Assembly: GCA_016713625.1 (NCBI GenBank)
Contig: JADJOT010000008.1
Location: 455,508-519,507, forward strand
Direction of reading: 5' to 3'
DNA from: Candidatus Accumulibacter affinis
GTDB taxonomy: Bacteria > Pseudomonadota > Gammaproteobacteria > Burkholderiales > Rhodocyclaceae
DNA length: 64,000 nucleotides
Shown here piece after piece: positions 16,845 through 24,905 of this stretch. The notes beneath the pieces are model-generated. The model was not told the origin of the DNA. It searched no databases and was given only the letters and a program-made list of their open reading frames with translations. The position numbers were made by a program, and so were the translations under genes. How positions within the stretch are numbered: position 1 is the first letter of the stretch; each line of letters begins with the position of its first letter.

Positions 16845-18215
16845 TTGCACAGCCCGGACCACCTGACTGCCGCAGGCCGCGCCAAGCTGGCGGCGGCGCG
16901 CATTCTGCTGCATGAAACACAGGGTTTCCTGTATCTGCCGGTGCTGGCGCAAACGCAAGCCGTCGCGGCGGCGGCCCTGGCGCATCTTCTCTCGGACTGG
17001 CAAGGGGTCAGCTCTTTTGTCGTTGCCTGGCCGCATTTGCCCGCCGAGAAATTCGCCGCGCCCGCGCCGGCGGCGGCAACCTGGGACGCAGCGCGCGGAC
17101 AGTTGCTGGCCAACCTGGATCATGCCATCGGCGTGCAAGCCAGCGGTGCCATCCTGGTCCTCGATGCCAGTCCGGGTGACCGTCACCGCCTGGCCGTTGA
17201 CAGTGTTTCCTATCTCAACCAGCGGCGCGAAGCCCTGCGCAGGAACCAGTTGCGATTGATCCTGCTCTGGCCAGCCGGCGAGGCGCAGGCGCTGATGGCC
17301 GGTGCGCCGGACCTCTGGTCGATGCGTGCCCTGGCACCGGTAGTTGACGCCGAGGACCTTGCGCCGGACAGCGCCGGTTCGGCGCTTGCCACGTTCGCAC
17401 CCCGCGAATCCACGCCTTCCCTTCCGGCCAAGGGACTTGGCGCGTTACAACAGCGGCAGTGGCAACGCTGGCTTGCGTGTCGCGAACTGGCCGCCGCCGA
17501 GCTTTCAACGGCTGACGCCCTGGCCTTGATTGCAGCGCTTTACGAAAACGGCGATTGGTCGGCGGTCGTCGAACTCAGCGAAGGGGTCTTGCGCCAACTG
17601 CAATCGCTGCCGGAGGCTGGAAAGTTAGCTGAGTCCGCCGCCGCTTTTCGCTGGCTATCCCTTGGCCGGGCAAAGCTGGGTGACCGCCGAGGCGCTTTGG
17701 CACCGGCACAGGACGCGCTTGCAATCCACGAAAAACTCGCTGCTGAAAACTTTGCCGCCTACGCGCCCGACCTTGCCAAGAGCCTGAACAACCTGTCGGT
17801 TCGTCTGGGCGAGAGCGGCGACCGGACGGGCGGATTGGCGGCCATCCGGCGCGCTGTCGAGATCCATGAAAAACTCGCCGCTGAAAACTTTGCCGCCTAC
17901 GCGCCCGCCCTTGCCAGCAGCCTGAACAACCTGTCGGTTGATCTGGGCGAGAGCGGCGACCGGGCGGGCGGATTGGCGGCCATCCGGCGCGCCGTCGAGA
18001 TTCATGAAAAACTCGCCGCTGAAAACTTTGCCGCCTACGCGCCCGCCCTTGCCAGCAGCCTGAACAACCTGTCGATTCGTCTGGGCGAGAGCGGCGACCG
18101 GGCAGGGGGATTGGCGGCTAGGGAACGTGCCATTGAAATGATCACGCCGTTCGCCTTGCCGGGCACGCCCTATGCGAATTGGCTGGGAACAATGGAGCAA
18201 GGACGGCAGGGGTAA
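16845..18215 (+). CDS. TPR-repeat protein partnered with the upstream NTPase
   Basis: 456 residues from a TTG start just after the NTPase stop; the start is uncertain because no clear ribosome site exists. Residues 1-200 resemble a nucleotide-binding or effector-like alpha/beta domain without an obvious Walker A. From about residue 260 to the end are tetratricopeptide repeats of the long kinesin-light-chain type; three consecutive 46-residue units from residue 295 are nearly identical in protein and DNA. NTPase plus TPR pairs often act in signalling or immunity; here this is inference only. Confidence 0.75.
   Translation: MHSPDHLTAAGRAKLAAARILLHETQGFLYLPVLAQTQAVAAAALAHLLSDWQGVSSFVVAWPHLPAEKFAAPAPAAATWDAARGQLLANLDHAIGVQASGAILVLDASPGDRHRLAVDSVSYLNQRREALRRNQLRLILLWPAGEAQALMAGAPDLWSMRALAPVVDAEDLAPDSAGSALATFAPRESTPSLPAKGLGALQQRQWQRWLACRELAAAELSTADALALIAALYENGDWSAVVELSEGVLRQLQSLPEAGKLAESAAAFRWLSLGRAKLGDRRGALAPAQDALAIHEKLAAENFAAYAPDLAKSLNNLSVRLGESGDRTGGLAAIRRAVEIHEKLAAENFAAYAPALASSLNNLSVDLGESGDRAGGLAAIRRAVEIHEKLAAENFAAYAPALASSLNNLSIRLGESGDRAGGLAARERAIEMITPFALPGTPYANWLGTMEQGRQG
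17727..18140 (+). repeat. three 138-bp tandem repeats encoding TPR units
   Basis: Units begin at 17727, 17865 and 18003, each encoding a 46-residue TPR unit starting H-E-K-L-A-A-E-N. The first two units, and most of the third, differ at only a few bases, which indicates recent duplication or ongoing homogenisation. The repeat length is a multiple of three, so copy number can change without a frameshift. Confidence 0.9.
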
Positions 18216-18457
18216 GCGGCCGGCGTTCTTCCCCGCCGTCCGCGAAGGTCATTGGCCAGCGCTCGGAGGTCAGGACGATCAAGCCCTACAGCGGGCTCCG
18301 AACCCTTCTGCATGATCATCGAAACTCGAGTGCGGTAGCAGGCCCGGCCAGGCAACATGCGGACGAGACCGGCCGCTAACCCTTGTGCCGCAGCGTCATC
18401 GGGTGAAAGAGCGAGGAAGCAGTTTCCGCGGCGGGCTTGCCGGCAAGCCCGCCGAAC
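18216..18457. other. intergenic region between convergent genes with a 24-base palindrome
   Basis: 242 bases between the TPR gene and the convergent lipoprotein gene. It contains a perfect 24-base palindrome at 18430-18453 (GGCGGGCTTGCC and its complement), just past the end of the minus-strand gene. This could fold as a GC-rich terminator hairpin on either strand, though no T tract follows. Nothing else recognised. Confidence 0.5.
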
Positions 18458-18991
18458 CTAGTTGGCAGACAGCCAAGCCATTGCTGCCTGGTTTGCCCGC
18501 TGGGTGCGCGCCAGCAAGGCGGCACGCGCCGCTACACTCAGCGGCAGCGATATCCAGTGCCCATCAGCGCAAAGCACGTAGGCGCTGTTCGCTGACAGTC
18601 CCGTGCGCAGCAGATTGTCGAACTCCGCCAGAGCCACGACCTTTTGCTCGTCGGCAAGCCGCGCGAAATCGGCGTTACTCTCCAGGGCACTCCGCGGGTC
18701 CTTGTTGTACTGCTGGACAGGGATGGTACTTCCAGCTGGGCCTTTTTTCTGGGCAGGAAAATTATCGCCTTCGAATATGACCACCAATGCCTCGACGGGC
18801 AGGAACAAGATATCCAGAGCCGTAGCGAACGGCAGCAGCGCCAGGCCTGCCATCTTGCGGTCCGAATACTTTGGAGGGCTCTCATTGAATCCGAGGTAGG
18901 TTCGATCGACGGTGCTCGAAAGCAGGCAGCCGGAAAGGAGTGCCGAGGTCAAGGCACCTAAGGTGATCGTCCGCAGGAAATGGTTGCGCAT
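18458..18991 (-). CDS. YceK/YidQ-like lipoprotein, unknown function
   Basis: 177 residues. Lipobox L-L-S-G-C (Cys22) after a short positive N-terminus (M-R-N-H-F-L-R). About residues 45-75 contain a hydrophobic segment with F-A-T-A-L-D-I-L-F-L-P-V-E-A, a pattern shared by small YceK/YidQ-type lipoproteins; the C-terminal half is helical. GAGGGAG lies before ATG. Divergent from the operon starting at 19415. Confidence 0.7.
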   Translation of the reverse strand: MRNHFLRTITLGALTSALLSGCLLSSTVDRTYLGFNESPPKYSDRKMAGLALLPFATALDILFLPVEALVVIFEGDNFPAQKKGPAGSTIPVQQYNKDPRSALESNADFARLADEQKVVALAEFDNLLRTGLSANSAYVLCADGHWISLPLSVAARAALLARTQRANQAAMAWLSAN

Positions 18992-19414
18992 CTTTACTCC
19001 CTCTGTTCGGCTACCCGTTCTGCCTCACGGTAAGGCGGATATTCCGGGGGTGGCGCACGCGCGTCACGTTCAGCCGATCGGCAAAATCTGACCAGAAAAG
19101 TATATCTCCTTAGCGTGCCAACAGGCAAGGCGCAGCCTTTTCCAAAGCAAGAAAGGGGCCGGATCTGCCGCCTCTTCGGCGTCATAGAATTCCTCGATTG
19201 GCCACACCAGGAACGGCCACTTATACTTATCGGCACTGCTGGCCGTTGGTTTTCCTGCCCTTCGCGCGTACCGCTGGCCGGCCAGGGAGCCACCCAGGCA
19301 GTTCTTTTTCCGGTCCGGGCCCGCTTCGCCGCTGGGAGTTGCCAGGGCGCTGGCCAGGGCGCTGGCCAGGCAGATCTTTCCGCAAATGTCGGTTCACCGG
19401 GGAATTGGTTTGTG
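18992..19414. other. divergent promoter region with short direct repeats
   Basis: 423 bases between the lipoprotein gene and the substrate-binding gene. The plus frame is open back to 19115, but the signal peptide at 19415 shows that the stretch is not coding. It contains two exact copies of the 12-mer GCCAGGGCGCTG in tandem at 19341-19364 and a partial third. Promoters for both flanking genes must lie here; none stands out. Confidence 0.4.
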
Positions 19415-20563
19415 ATGATAAGAAGACTCATCCGCTTCGGGCGTCAGGTGTTGATCGTCCTGGGCGTGTTCCTGCTGTCGGCGACGGTTCTCGCGAAAGA
19501 TTATCCGTCGGCCCCGCGGCTCAAGGACAATCAGAGCAAGTTTCGCATTGCCTATCTGCAGGGTGGCCGCTTTTTCGAGTATGACGAGGTTTTTGCGGCG
19601 CTGGTGCGCGGACTCACCAAGCTCGGCTGGGCCAGGCCGATCACGCTTCCGCCAGCAGCGACGGGAAGCGCCGAGGATCTGTTCAAGTATCTGGCGTCGC
19701 ACAAGGAGTGGAGCGATTACCTGGAATTCCCACCCGATGCCTTCTACGACTCTGCCTGGCAGGAAAGGAATCGCGCAATAAATCAGCAGAAACTCCTCAA
19801 GCGAAGCGACATCGACATGATCCTTGCCTTTGGTACCTGGGCCGGCAGCGACATGAAGAAGATGCCCAAAGAGTTCAACAGGATTCCCGTCGTGGTGGTC
19901 GACGTTTCTGACCCCCTGCGCTCGCGCATCGTCGACAGCAACCAGGATACCGGACGCGACAACCTGACCGCCAGGGTTGATCCCGACCGTTACCAAAGGC
20001 AGATCAGGCTGTTTCATGAGGTGCTGGGTTTCAGGAATCTGGGTATTGCCTTCGAGGGAACGGTTGAAGGCAGGAGTTACGCCGCTATCGAGGACGTCGA
20101 AGCGATCGCCAGGAAAAAGGGTTTCAAGGTCGTCAAGGCGGAGCATCCAGGCTATTTCACGTCCCCAGGAGAGGCCGAGAAGTGGCTGATCGAGAGCGTA
20201 CGTCAGCTCAGTACGCGCGTCGACGCCTTTTACCTGACTCAGCAACTGGGTCTGACGGATGAAACCCTGCCGCAGTTGATCGAGACTTTCCGGCTGCGGA
20301 AAGTCCCGGTCTTTTCCCAAACCGGGTCCGCGGAAGTGAAGAAGGGTGTGCTGTTGAGCATCGCCACGGCAGGTTACCGGCATGAAGGGGAACATCAGGC
20401 GAGAAAAATTGGCCAGATCCTCAACGGCGCAAAGCCCAGGGATCTGCCCATCCTCTTCGCAGATCCCGCCAACATCGCGATCAACCTGAACACGGCGAGA
20501 AGCATCGGCTTCGACCCGCCGGTCGATGTCCTGGAAGCTGCCGACGAAATCTTCAAGGACTAG
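19415..20563 (+). CDS. ABC_sub_bind-family periplasmic binding protein
   Basis: 382 residues from ATG 19415, which begins a clear signal peptide (M-I-R-R-L-I-R-F, hydrophobic core, A-T-V-L-A-K). The mature part is a two-lobed binding protein of the ABC_sub_bind (PF04392) type, with I-A-Y-L-Q-G-G-R at the start of lobe 1, I-P-V-V-V-V-D-V-S-D-P near residue 165 and G-I-A-F-E-G-T near residue 215. No permease or ATPase is adjacent; instead the operon continues with a methyltransferase, an MFS protein and a racemase. It may act as a receptor for the MFS/sensor protein rather than as part of an ABC importer. Confidence 0.8.
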   Translation: MIRRLIRFGRQVLIVLGVFLLSATVLAKDYPSAPRLKDNQSKFRIAYLQGGRFFEYDEVFAALVRGLTKLGWARPITLPPAATGSAEDLFKYLASHKEWSDYLEFPPDAFYDSAWQERNRAINQQKLLKRSDIDMILAFGTWAGSDMKKMPKEFNRIPVVVVDVSDPLRSRIVDSNQDTGRDNLTARVDPDRYQRQIRLFHEVLGFRNLGIAFEGTVEGRSYAAIEDVEAIARKKGFKVVKAEHPGYFTSPGEAEKWLIESVRQLSTRVDAFYLTQQLGLTDETLPQLIETFRLRKVPVFSQTGSAEVKKGVLLSIATAGYRHEGEHQARKIGQILNGAKPRDLPILFADPANIAINLNTARSIGFDPPVDVLEAADEIFKD

Positions 20564-20610
20564 GGTAGCGACCACTCGATACTGCGGCGTGCCGTTGGAG
20601 GACAAAGCGG

Positions 20611-21396
20611 TTGACCATACTCACTGATCTCTCCAGTGTCAGCCAGGAGGAACTGTTCGACCACTTGGCGCCCGATTATTCGTTGCTTCTGGACGACTGG
20701 GACGGCTATCTGGTCGCGCAGGCAAAGCTGCTCGACGGTCTGTTGAGGGAGCATCCAGGGGCAGCGGTGCGGACCGTTCTCGATTGCACCTGTGGTATTG
20801 GTACCCAGTGCCTGGGCCTTGCCAGTCTCGGCTATCGGCTGACCGGCACCGACATCAGCCGCCAGTCGATTGCCAGAGCGGCGCGTGAGGCGGACAGATT
20901 GGGATTGAAGATCGATTGGCTAGTGGCCGATGTTCGGCAGCTGAACGAAGTCCTGTCGGAGACCTTCGATGCCGTGATCAGTTGTGACAACTCCCTGCCG
21001 GCACTGCTTTCGGAAGCTGACCTGCGCGCAGCGCTGCGACAGATCTTCGCACGCCTCGCCTCGCCAGGGACGGCCATCCTCAGCATCCGTGATTATCAAC
21101 AGATCTTCGCCGAGAAAAAGCGTTTCAACTTGCGGCAGATTCACGAGGTGGACGGCAAACGCTTGGTGGTTTTCGATCTGTGGAATTATCACGGGGAATT
21201 CGTCACTTTCGAGGTGCTTTTCGTCCAGGAAAATTCTCCCGGCTGGAGTGTGCGGTCACGACCGATGGTCTACCGGGCGGTCTATGGTGACGACTTCCTT
21301 CGCCTATTGCGCGAGGCCGGTTTTGGAGAGGTCCGCCTGATCAAGGAGCTTGCCGGGCAGGCGCTGCCCTTCGATCATTATGTGTGCCGCAAATAG
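20611..21396 (+). CDS. class I SAM-dependent methyltransferase
   Basis: 261 residues. TTG start with GGAGGA 8 bases upstream. Rossmann methyltransferase: motif I V-L-D-C-T-C-G-I-G-T (residues 56-65, Cys where Gly is common), acidic motif II G-T-D-I-S (about 78-82), motif around V-A-D-V-R (105-109). Substrate not readable; small-molecule methylation is likely because there is no nucleic-acid domain. The frame overlaps the next gene if that gene uses its upstream GTG. Confidence 0.85.
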   Translation: MTILTDLSSVSQEELFDHLAPDYSLLLDDWDGYLVAQAKLLDGLLREHPGAAVRTVLDCTCGIGTQCLGLASLGYRLTGTDISRQSIARAAREADRLGLKIDWLVADVRQLNEVLSETFDAVISCDNSLPALLSEADLRAALRQIFARLASPGTAILSIRDYQQIFAEKKRFNLRQIHEVDGKRLVVFDLWNYHGEFVTFEVLFVQENSPGWSVRSRPMVYRAVYGDDFLRLLREAGFGEVRLIKELAGQALPFDHYVCRK

Positions 21397-21410
21397 CGAT
21401 TGACAAGCCC

Positions 21411-23810
21411 ATGCGCGAGCAAGCGTTGATTGCCAGTAGCCGCGCCGTTGTCAGGACCGCGCTGTTCATCGCCGGTGCGTTGCTGGCAGCGCTGCTGCTG
21501 AATGGGGCACTGTCCATACTGACCCTCGACAGGATCCATACCCGCTCGCTGCTTTCAAGCTATACGGTCGTTGGCGATTATCATGTCGAGAAAATTCGCC
21601 GCTCATTGAAGTTCGGCAAGAGCCTGGATAGTTTTTCTGGCCTCGACAGGCTGCTGGCAGCGATCATGAGGGAGAATCCGGATATCGCCGGGCTGGCGAT
21701 TTATTCTCGCGGCAGGGAACTGCTGCTCGGTCTCGGCGCCGAGATTCGCTTGCCTGGCGAAGTGGCCTGGCACCCGCAGACGGTGGCCGCGCGGCCGGTG
21801 GTTTCGGAAAGCGGTGATTTTCACCTCCTCGGTTTTCCCATCGTCGGCGCCGAGCGGGAGTCGGCAGACAGCGATCGGCAGGGTTTCCTGGTACTCGCTG
21901 TGCCAAAGGCTCTGGCCCGCGACAAGGTCGATGCGGCGCTTGTCCGGTTGGCGAAGACCGGCGTGCTGACGGGAATCCTGTCGGTTGGCGTGCTGCTGCC
22001 GGCCCTGTTTTTTCTGGTCGGCAAGCGACACGGGCAAGCACGCAAGCGAAGGATTCTCCTGACCACCTCGCTGGTTTTCCTGGGCTCGCAACTGGCGTTC
22101 TCCGCTTATGGTATCAGCCACTTCGAGGACAGCTATCTCGATGATGTGCGCGAGGAGTCCCGGAGCTTCGGTCAGTTGCTGCAGGCCGATGTCGATCGAC
22201 TGCTCGATCTCGGTGTTCCGATCGACAGGCTGGTGAAGATCGAAACACTCCTGAATGATATTCTGACCAATACGCCGGAGTTGTCGGCCATAGCGATTGT
22301 GGATAATGGCAAACAAACCCTGTATCGACTGCAAACCCGCAAGGTGGATGCGCAACTCGACGCCGGAGAACAGGCTGCTGTGAGTCCACGCTATCAGGTC
22401 GATCTGCCATTGCAGCGCGGGGGTCAGACCGTCGGCGCGATTCACCTCGACATCGACAAGGCGGTGATCGATAAAATCCGCTTCGACCTGGCTGTCGACC
22501 TGATCACGGTGGCACTCGTATCCCTGCTGGTTGGCTTCGAGTTGGTGTTTTTCCTGGTCGCCCTGGACACCACCTCGACGCCTGGAGTGGCTGCCCATGC
22601 GGTGCCGGCAGCGGTGCGCACCGGCGCCTTCCTGTATGCCTTCGCGATGGCCCTGTCGATGTCTTTCCTCCCCTTGTATGCCAGCCAGCTCGCGCCGCTG
22701 GCCGGCCTGCCGGGAGCGTTGAGCATGGCGCTGCCCCTGTCTGCCGAGATGCTGCTGGTGGCGCTCGGGCTGGTGCTTGGTGGCCACTGGCTGGAACGTC
22801 GCGACTGGCTGTCGCTCTTTCTCTACGGCGTCGTCGTCACCGCTATCGGTGTGGGTCTCTGCAGTCTGGCACAGACGACGCTGCAACTCGTGGGTTGTCG
22901 GGCGCTGGTCGGCCTGGGCTATGGTCTGGTAGTGGTGTCGACACAGACGGTGGTCATCCGTCTGTCGGCTACCGGCAACCGTTCGAGCGCGATTAGCGGG
23001 CTGGAGGCTGGCTATTACGCCGGTTTTATCTCAAGCACGGCGATTGGCGGCATGCTGGCGGACAAGATCGGCTTCCGTGGCGTGTTTGTTTTTGGCGCTC
23101 TGCAGATGCTGGTCGCGCTCGCCTTCGCTTTTGCTTTTCTCAGGAAGATCAGCAGCGACCGGCCGGTTCCGCAAAGCGCAGCGCTCAGCGACGGAGCCAG
23201 CGCAGCGAATGTTCGTCTGCTGTCCCTGCTCGCCGATCGCGAGTTTCTCGGCACCCTGTTGCTCAGCGCGATCCCCGCGGCGCTGTGTCTGGCGGGTTTT
23301 CTGTATTTTGCGAGTCCGCTGTTTCTCACCGAGGCCGGGGTCAGTCAGTCGAACATTGCCCGCTTGATGATGCCTTACGGCCTGTGCATGATCTATCTGG
23401 CGCCGCTGCTCGGCAAGTGGGTCGATGCGGTTGGCGACAAGCGCATCCCGGTGCTGCTGGGTGGCGTCCTCGGTGGCACGGCACTGCTGATCTTTCATTT
23501 TTTTCATTCGCCGCTGGCCTTTGTCGCCATCCTGATTCTTTTCAGTGTTTCCGGCGGCTTGAGTTATGGCGCGCGTCTGACACTGGTCAGCGAATCGAGC
23601 GGCGCCAGACGCGTCGGCGTGAGCCGGGCGCTCGGGGTATTCAGCTCGCTCGAGCGGGTTGGCAACATCCTCGGCCCGATGCTCGTCGGCAGCCTGTTGG
23701 TGGTCTTCAGCGTCACCGCTGCGATCGGCTTCATCGGCCTCGTCTTTCTGCTGTGCAACCTGCTGCTGTTTTTTCTCTGCCTGTCACGTCGGCATTCGCT
23801 ACGTGCCTGA
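21411..23810 (+). CDS. MFS transporter with two N-terminal sensor-like periplasmic domains
   Basis: 799 residues from ATG 21411; GTG 21384 (overlapping the methyltransferase stop) is also possible and neither has a good ribosome site. Architecture: membrane helix (about residues 15-40), extracytoplasmic domain (about 45-165), two helices (about 175-240), second extracytoplasmic domain (about 240-350), then about 12 helices forming a Major Facilitator fold (about 355-795) with the typical G-x-L-A-D-K-I-G-F-R and G-K-W-V-D-A-V-G-D-K-R loops. A sensor fused to a carrier is uncommon. Likely works with the binding protein upstream. Confidence 0.8.
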   Translation: MREQALIASSRAVVRTALFIAGALLAALLLNGALSILTLDRIHTRSLLSSYTVVGDYHVEKIRRSLKFGKSLDSFSGLDRLLAAIMRENPDIAGLAIYSRGRELLLGLGAEIRLPGEVAWHPQTVAARPVVSESGDFHLLGFPIVGAERESADSDRQGFLVLAVPKALARDKVDAALVRLAKTGVLTGILSVGVLLPALFFLVGKRHGQARKRRILLTTSLVFLGSQLAFSAYGISHFEDSYLDDVREESRSFGQLLQADVDRLLDLGVPIDRLVKIETLLNDILTNTPELSAIAIVDNGKQTLYRLQTRKVDAQLDAGEQAAVSPRYQVDLPLQRGGQTVGAIHLDIDKAVIDKIRFDLAVDLITVALVSLLVGFELVFFLVALDTTSTPGVAAHAVPAAVRTGAFLYAFAMALSMSFLPLYASQLAPLAGLPGALSMALPLSAEMLLVALGLVLGGHWLERRDWLSLFLYGVVVTAIGVGLCSLAQTTLQLVGCRALVGLGYGLVVVSTQTVVIRLSATGNRSSAISGLEAGYYAGFISSTAIGGMLADKIGFRGVFVFGALQMLVALAFAFAFLRKISSDRPVPQSAALSDGASAANVRLLSLLADREFLGTLLLSAIPAALCLAGFLYFASPLFLTEAGVSQSNIARLMMPYGLCMIYLAPLLGKWVDAVGDKRIPVLLGGVLGGTALLIFHFFHSPLAFVAILILFSVSGGLSYGARLTLVSESSGARRVGVSRALGVFSSLERVGNILGPMLVGSLLVVFSVTAAIGFIGLVFLLCNLLLFFLCLSRRHSLRA

Positions 23811-23834
23811 GTGCTCGACCGCGGGAGCCAAAGA

Positions 23835-24905
23835 ATGGAGGTGCTGATCGATCTGGCCAAAGTGGACCACAACATCGCCGTGATTCAGGAGATTTGCCAC
23901 CATGCTAGCGTGCAGGCCGTCTGGGTCACCAAGGGTTGCCATTCGCACCCGGCGGTGGTGGAATTGCTCGCCAGCCGCGGCGCCGCCGTTGTCGGGGAAG
24001 TCTACCCGGCCAATCTGCGCCGTCTCCGGGAGAGCTTTACCGGCGAACTACTGTTGATTCAGCCACCGTCACGCAGCCAGATCGACGCCACACTCGCTGC
24101 TGCCGACATCATTCTGGTAGCGAGTGTAGACAACGCCGTCGCCTTGTCGCAGGCAGCCCGTTCGGGTGGTGGCCGGGCACGGCTGATTCTCATGGTGGAT
24201 GTCGGCAATCTGCGCGAGGGCGTGCTTCCCGACGCCGTCACCGGCGCGGTCACCCGGATACGGAAGCTGCCCGCGGTCGATCTGATCGGCCTGGGTACAT
24301 CGGTCGGCTGCTATGGCGGTTACCTGGCCGACGCCGGCGACCTGCGCCGGCTGGTGCAGGTCGCGACGACGGTCACCCTGGCCACCGGTCATCGCTTTCA
24401 GACGCTCTCGGTGGGCAGCGGCACGATGCTGCTTGAACTCGCCGCCGCTGGCGACCTGCCGCCCGGGATCAATCAACTGCGCATTGGTGCCGCTTTTCTG
24501 GTTGGCGACCGGCCGCCAACCGGCAAAGCCCTGCCCGGCTTGTATCAGGATGCTTTCGTGATGCGCGGCGAGATCCTGGAACTGGCCCGCAAGCCGTCGT
24601 TACCGCAGGCGCCCACCGGTACCGATGCCTTTGGTAGAACGGTGGCTTTCGAGGATCTCGGCGAGCGAAACCGGGCACTGGTGGATTTCGGGATGACCGA
24701 TGTCGATGTCTATGCACTGACTCCACGCAGCCAAGGCGTGCGCATCCTTGGTGCGACCTCGAACTACACGATCTGCGACGTCACTGACTGTCCCGAGCGC
24801 CTCACCGTCGGTAGCAAGCTCGATTTCCGGATGGCTTATAGCGCGATGGTCCGGGCGATGGCGTCTCCGCATACGGAGAAAACGGTCTTGCCGGCCGCCC
24901 GCTAA
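23835..24905 (+). CDS. alanine/ornithine racemase family PLP enzyme
   Basis: 356 residues from ATG 23835, preceded by GGGAG; GTG 23811 is in frame but lacks a ribosome site. Alanine-racemase N-terminal TIM-barrel fold: the Schiff-base lysine lies in W-V-T-K-G-C (about residue 32), then G-E-V-Y-P-A-N, M-V-D-V-G-N-L-R-E-G and V-G-S-G-T-M motifs that bind the cofactor. Length and V-T-K motif match the Orr (ornithine racemase-like) group rather than Alr. Last gene of the four-gene operon; its stop overlaps by 3 bases the stop of the convergent WD40 gene. Confidence 0.85.
   Translation: MEVLIDLAKVDHNIAVIQEICHHASVQAVWVTKGCHSHPAVVELLASRGAAVVGEVYPANLRRLRESFTGELLLIQPPSRSQIDATLAAADIILVASVDNAVALSQAARSGGGRARLILMVDVGNLREGVLPDAVTGAVTRIRKLPAVDLIGLGTSVGCYGGYLADAGDLRRLVQVATTVTLATGHRFQTLSVGSGTMLLELAAAGDLPPGINQLRIGAAFLVGDRPPTGKALPGLYQDAFVMRGEILELARKPSLPQAPTGTDAFGRTVAFEDLGERNRALVDFGMTDVDVYALTPRSQGVRILGATSNYTICDVTDCPERLTVGSKLDFRMAYSAMVRAMASPHTEKTVLPAAR

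Noticed and set aside
15281..17113. 610-residue open frame on the minus strand
   Set aside because: Antisense to the NTPase and TPR genes; no recognisable domain.
19394..20605. 403-residue open frame on the minus strand
   Set aside because: Antisense to the substrate-binding gene.
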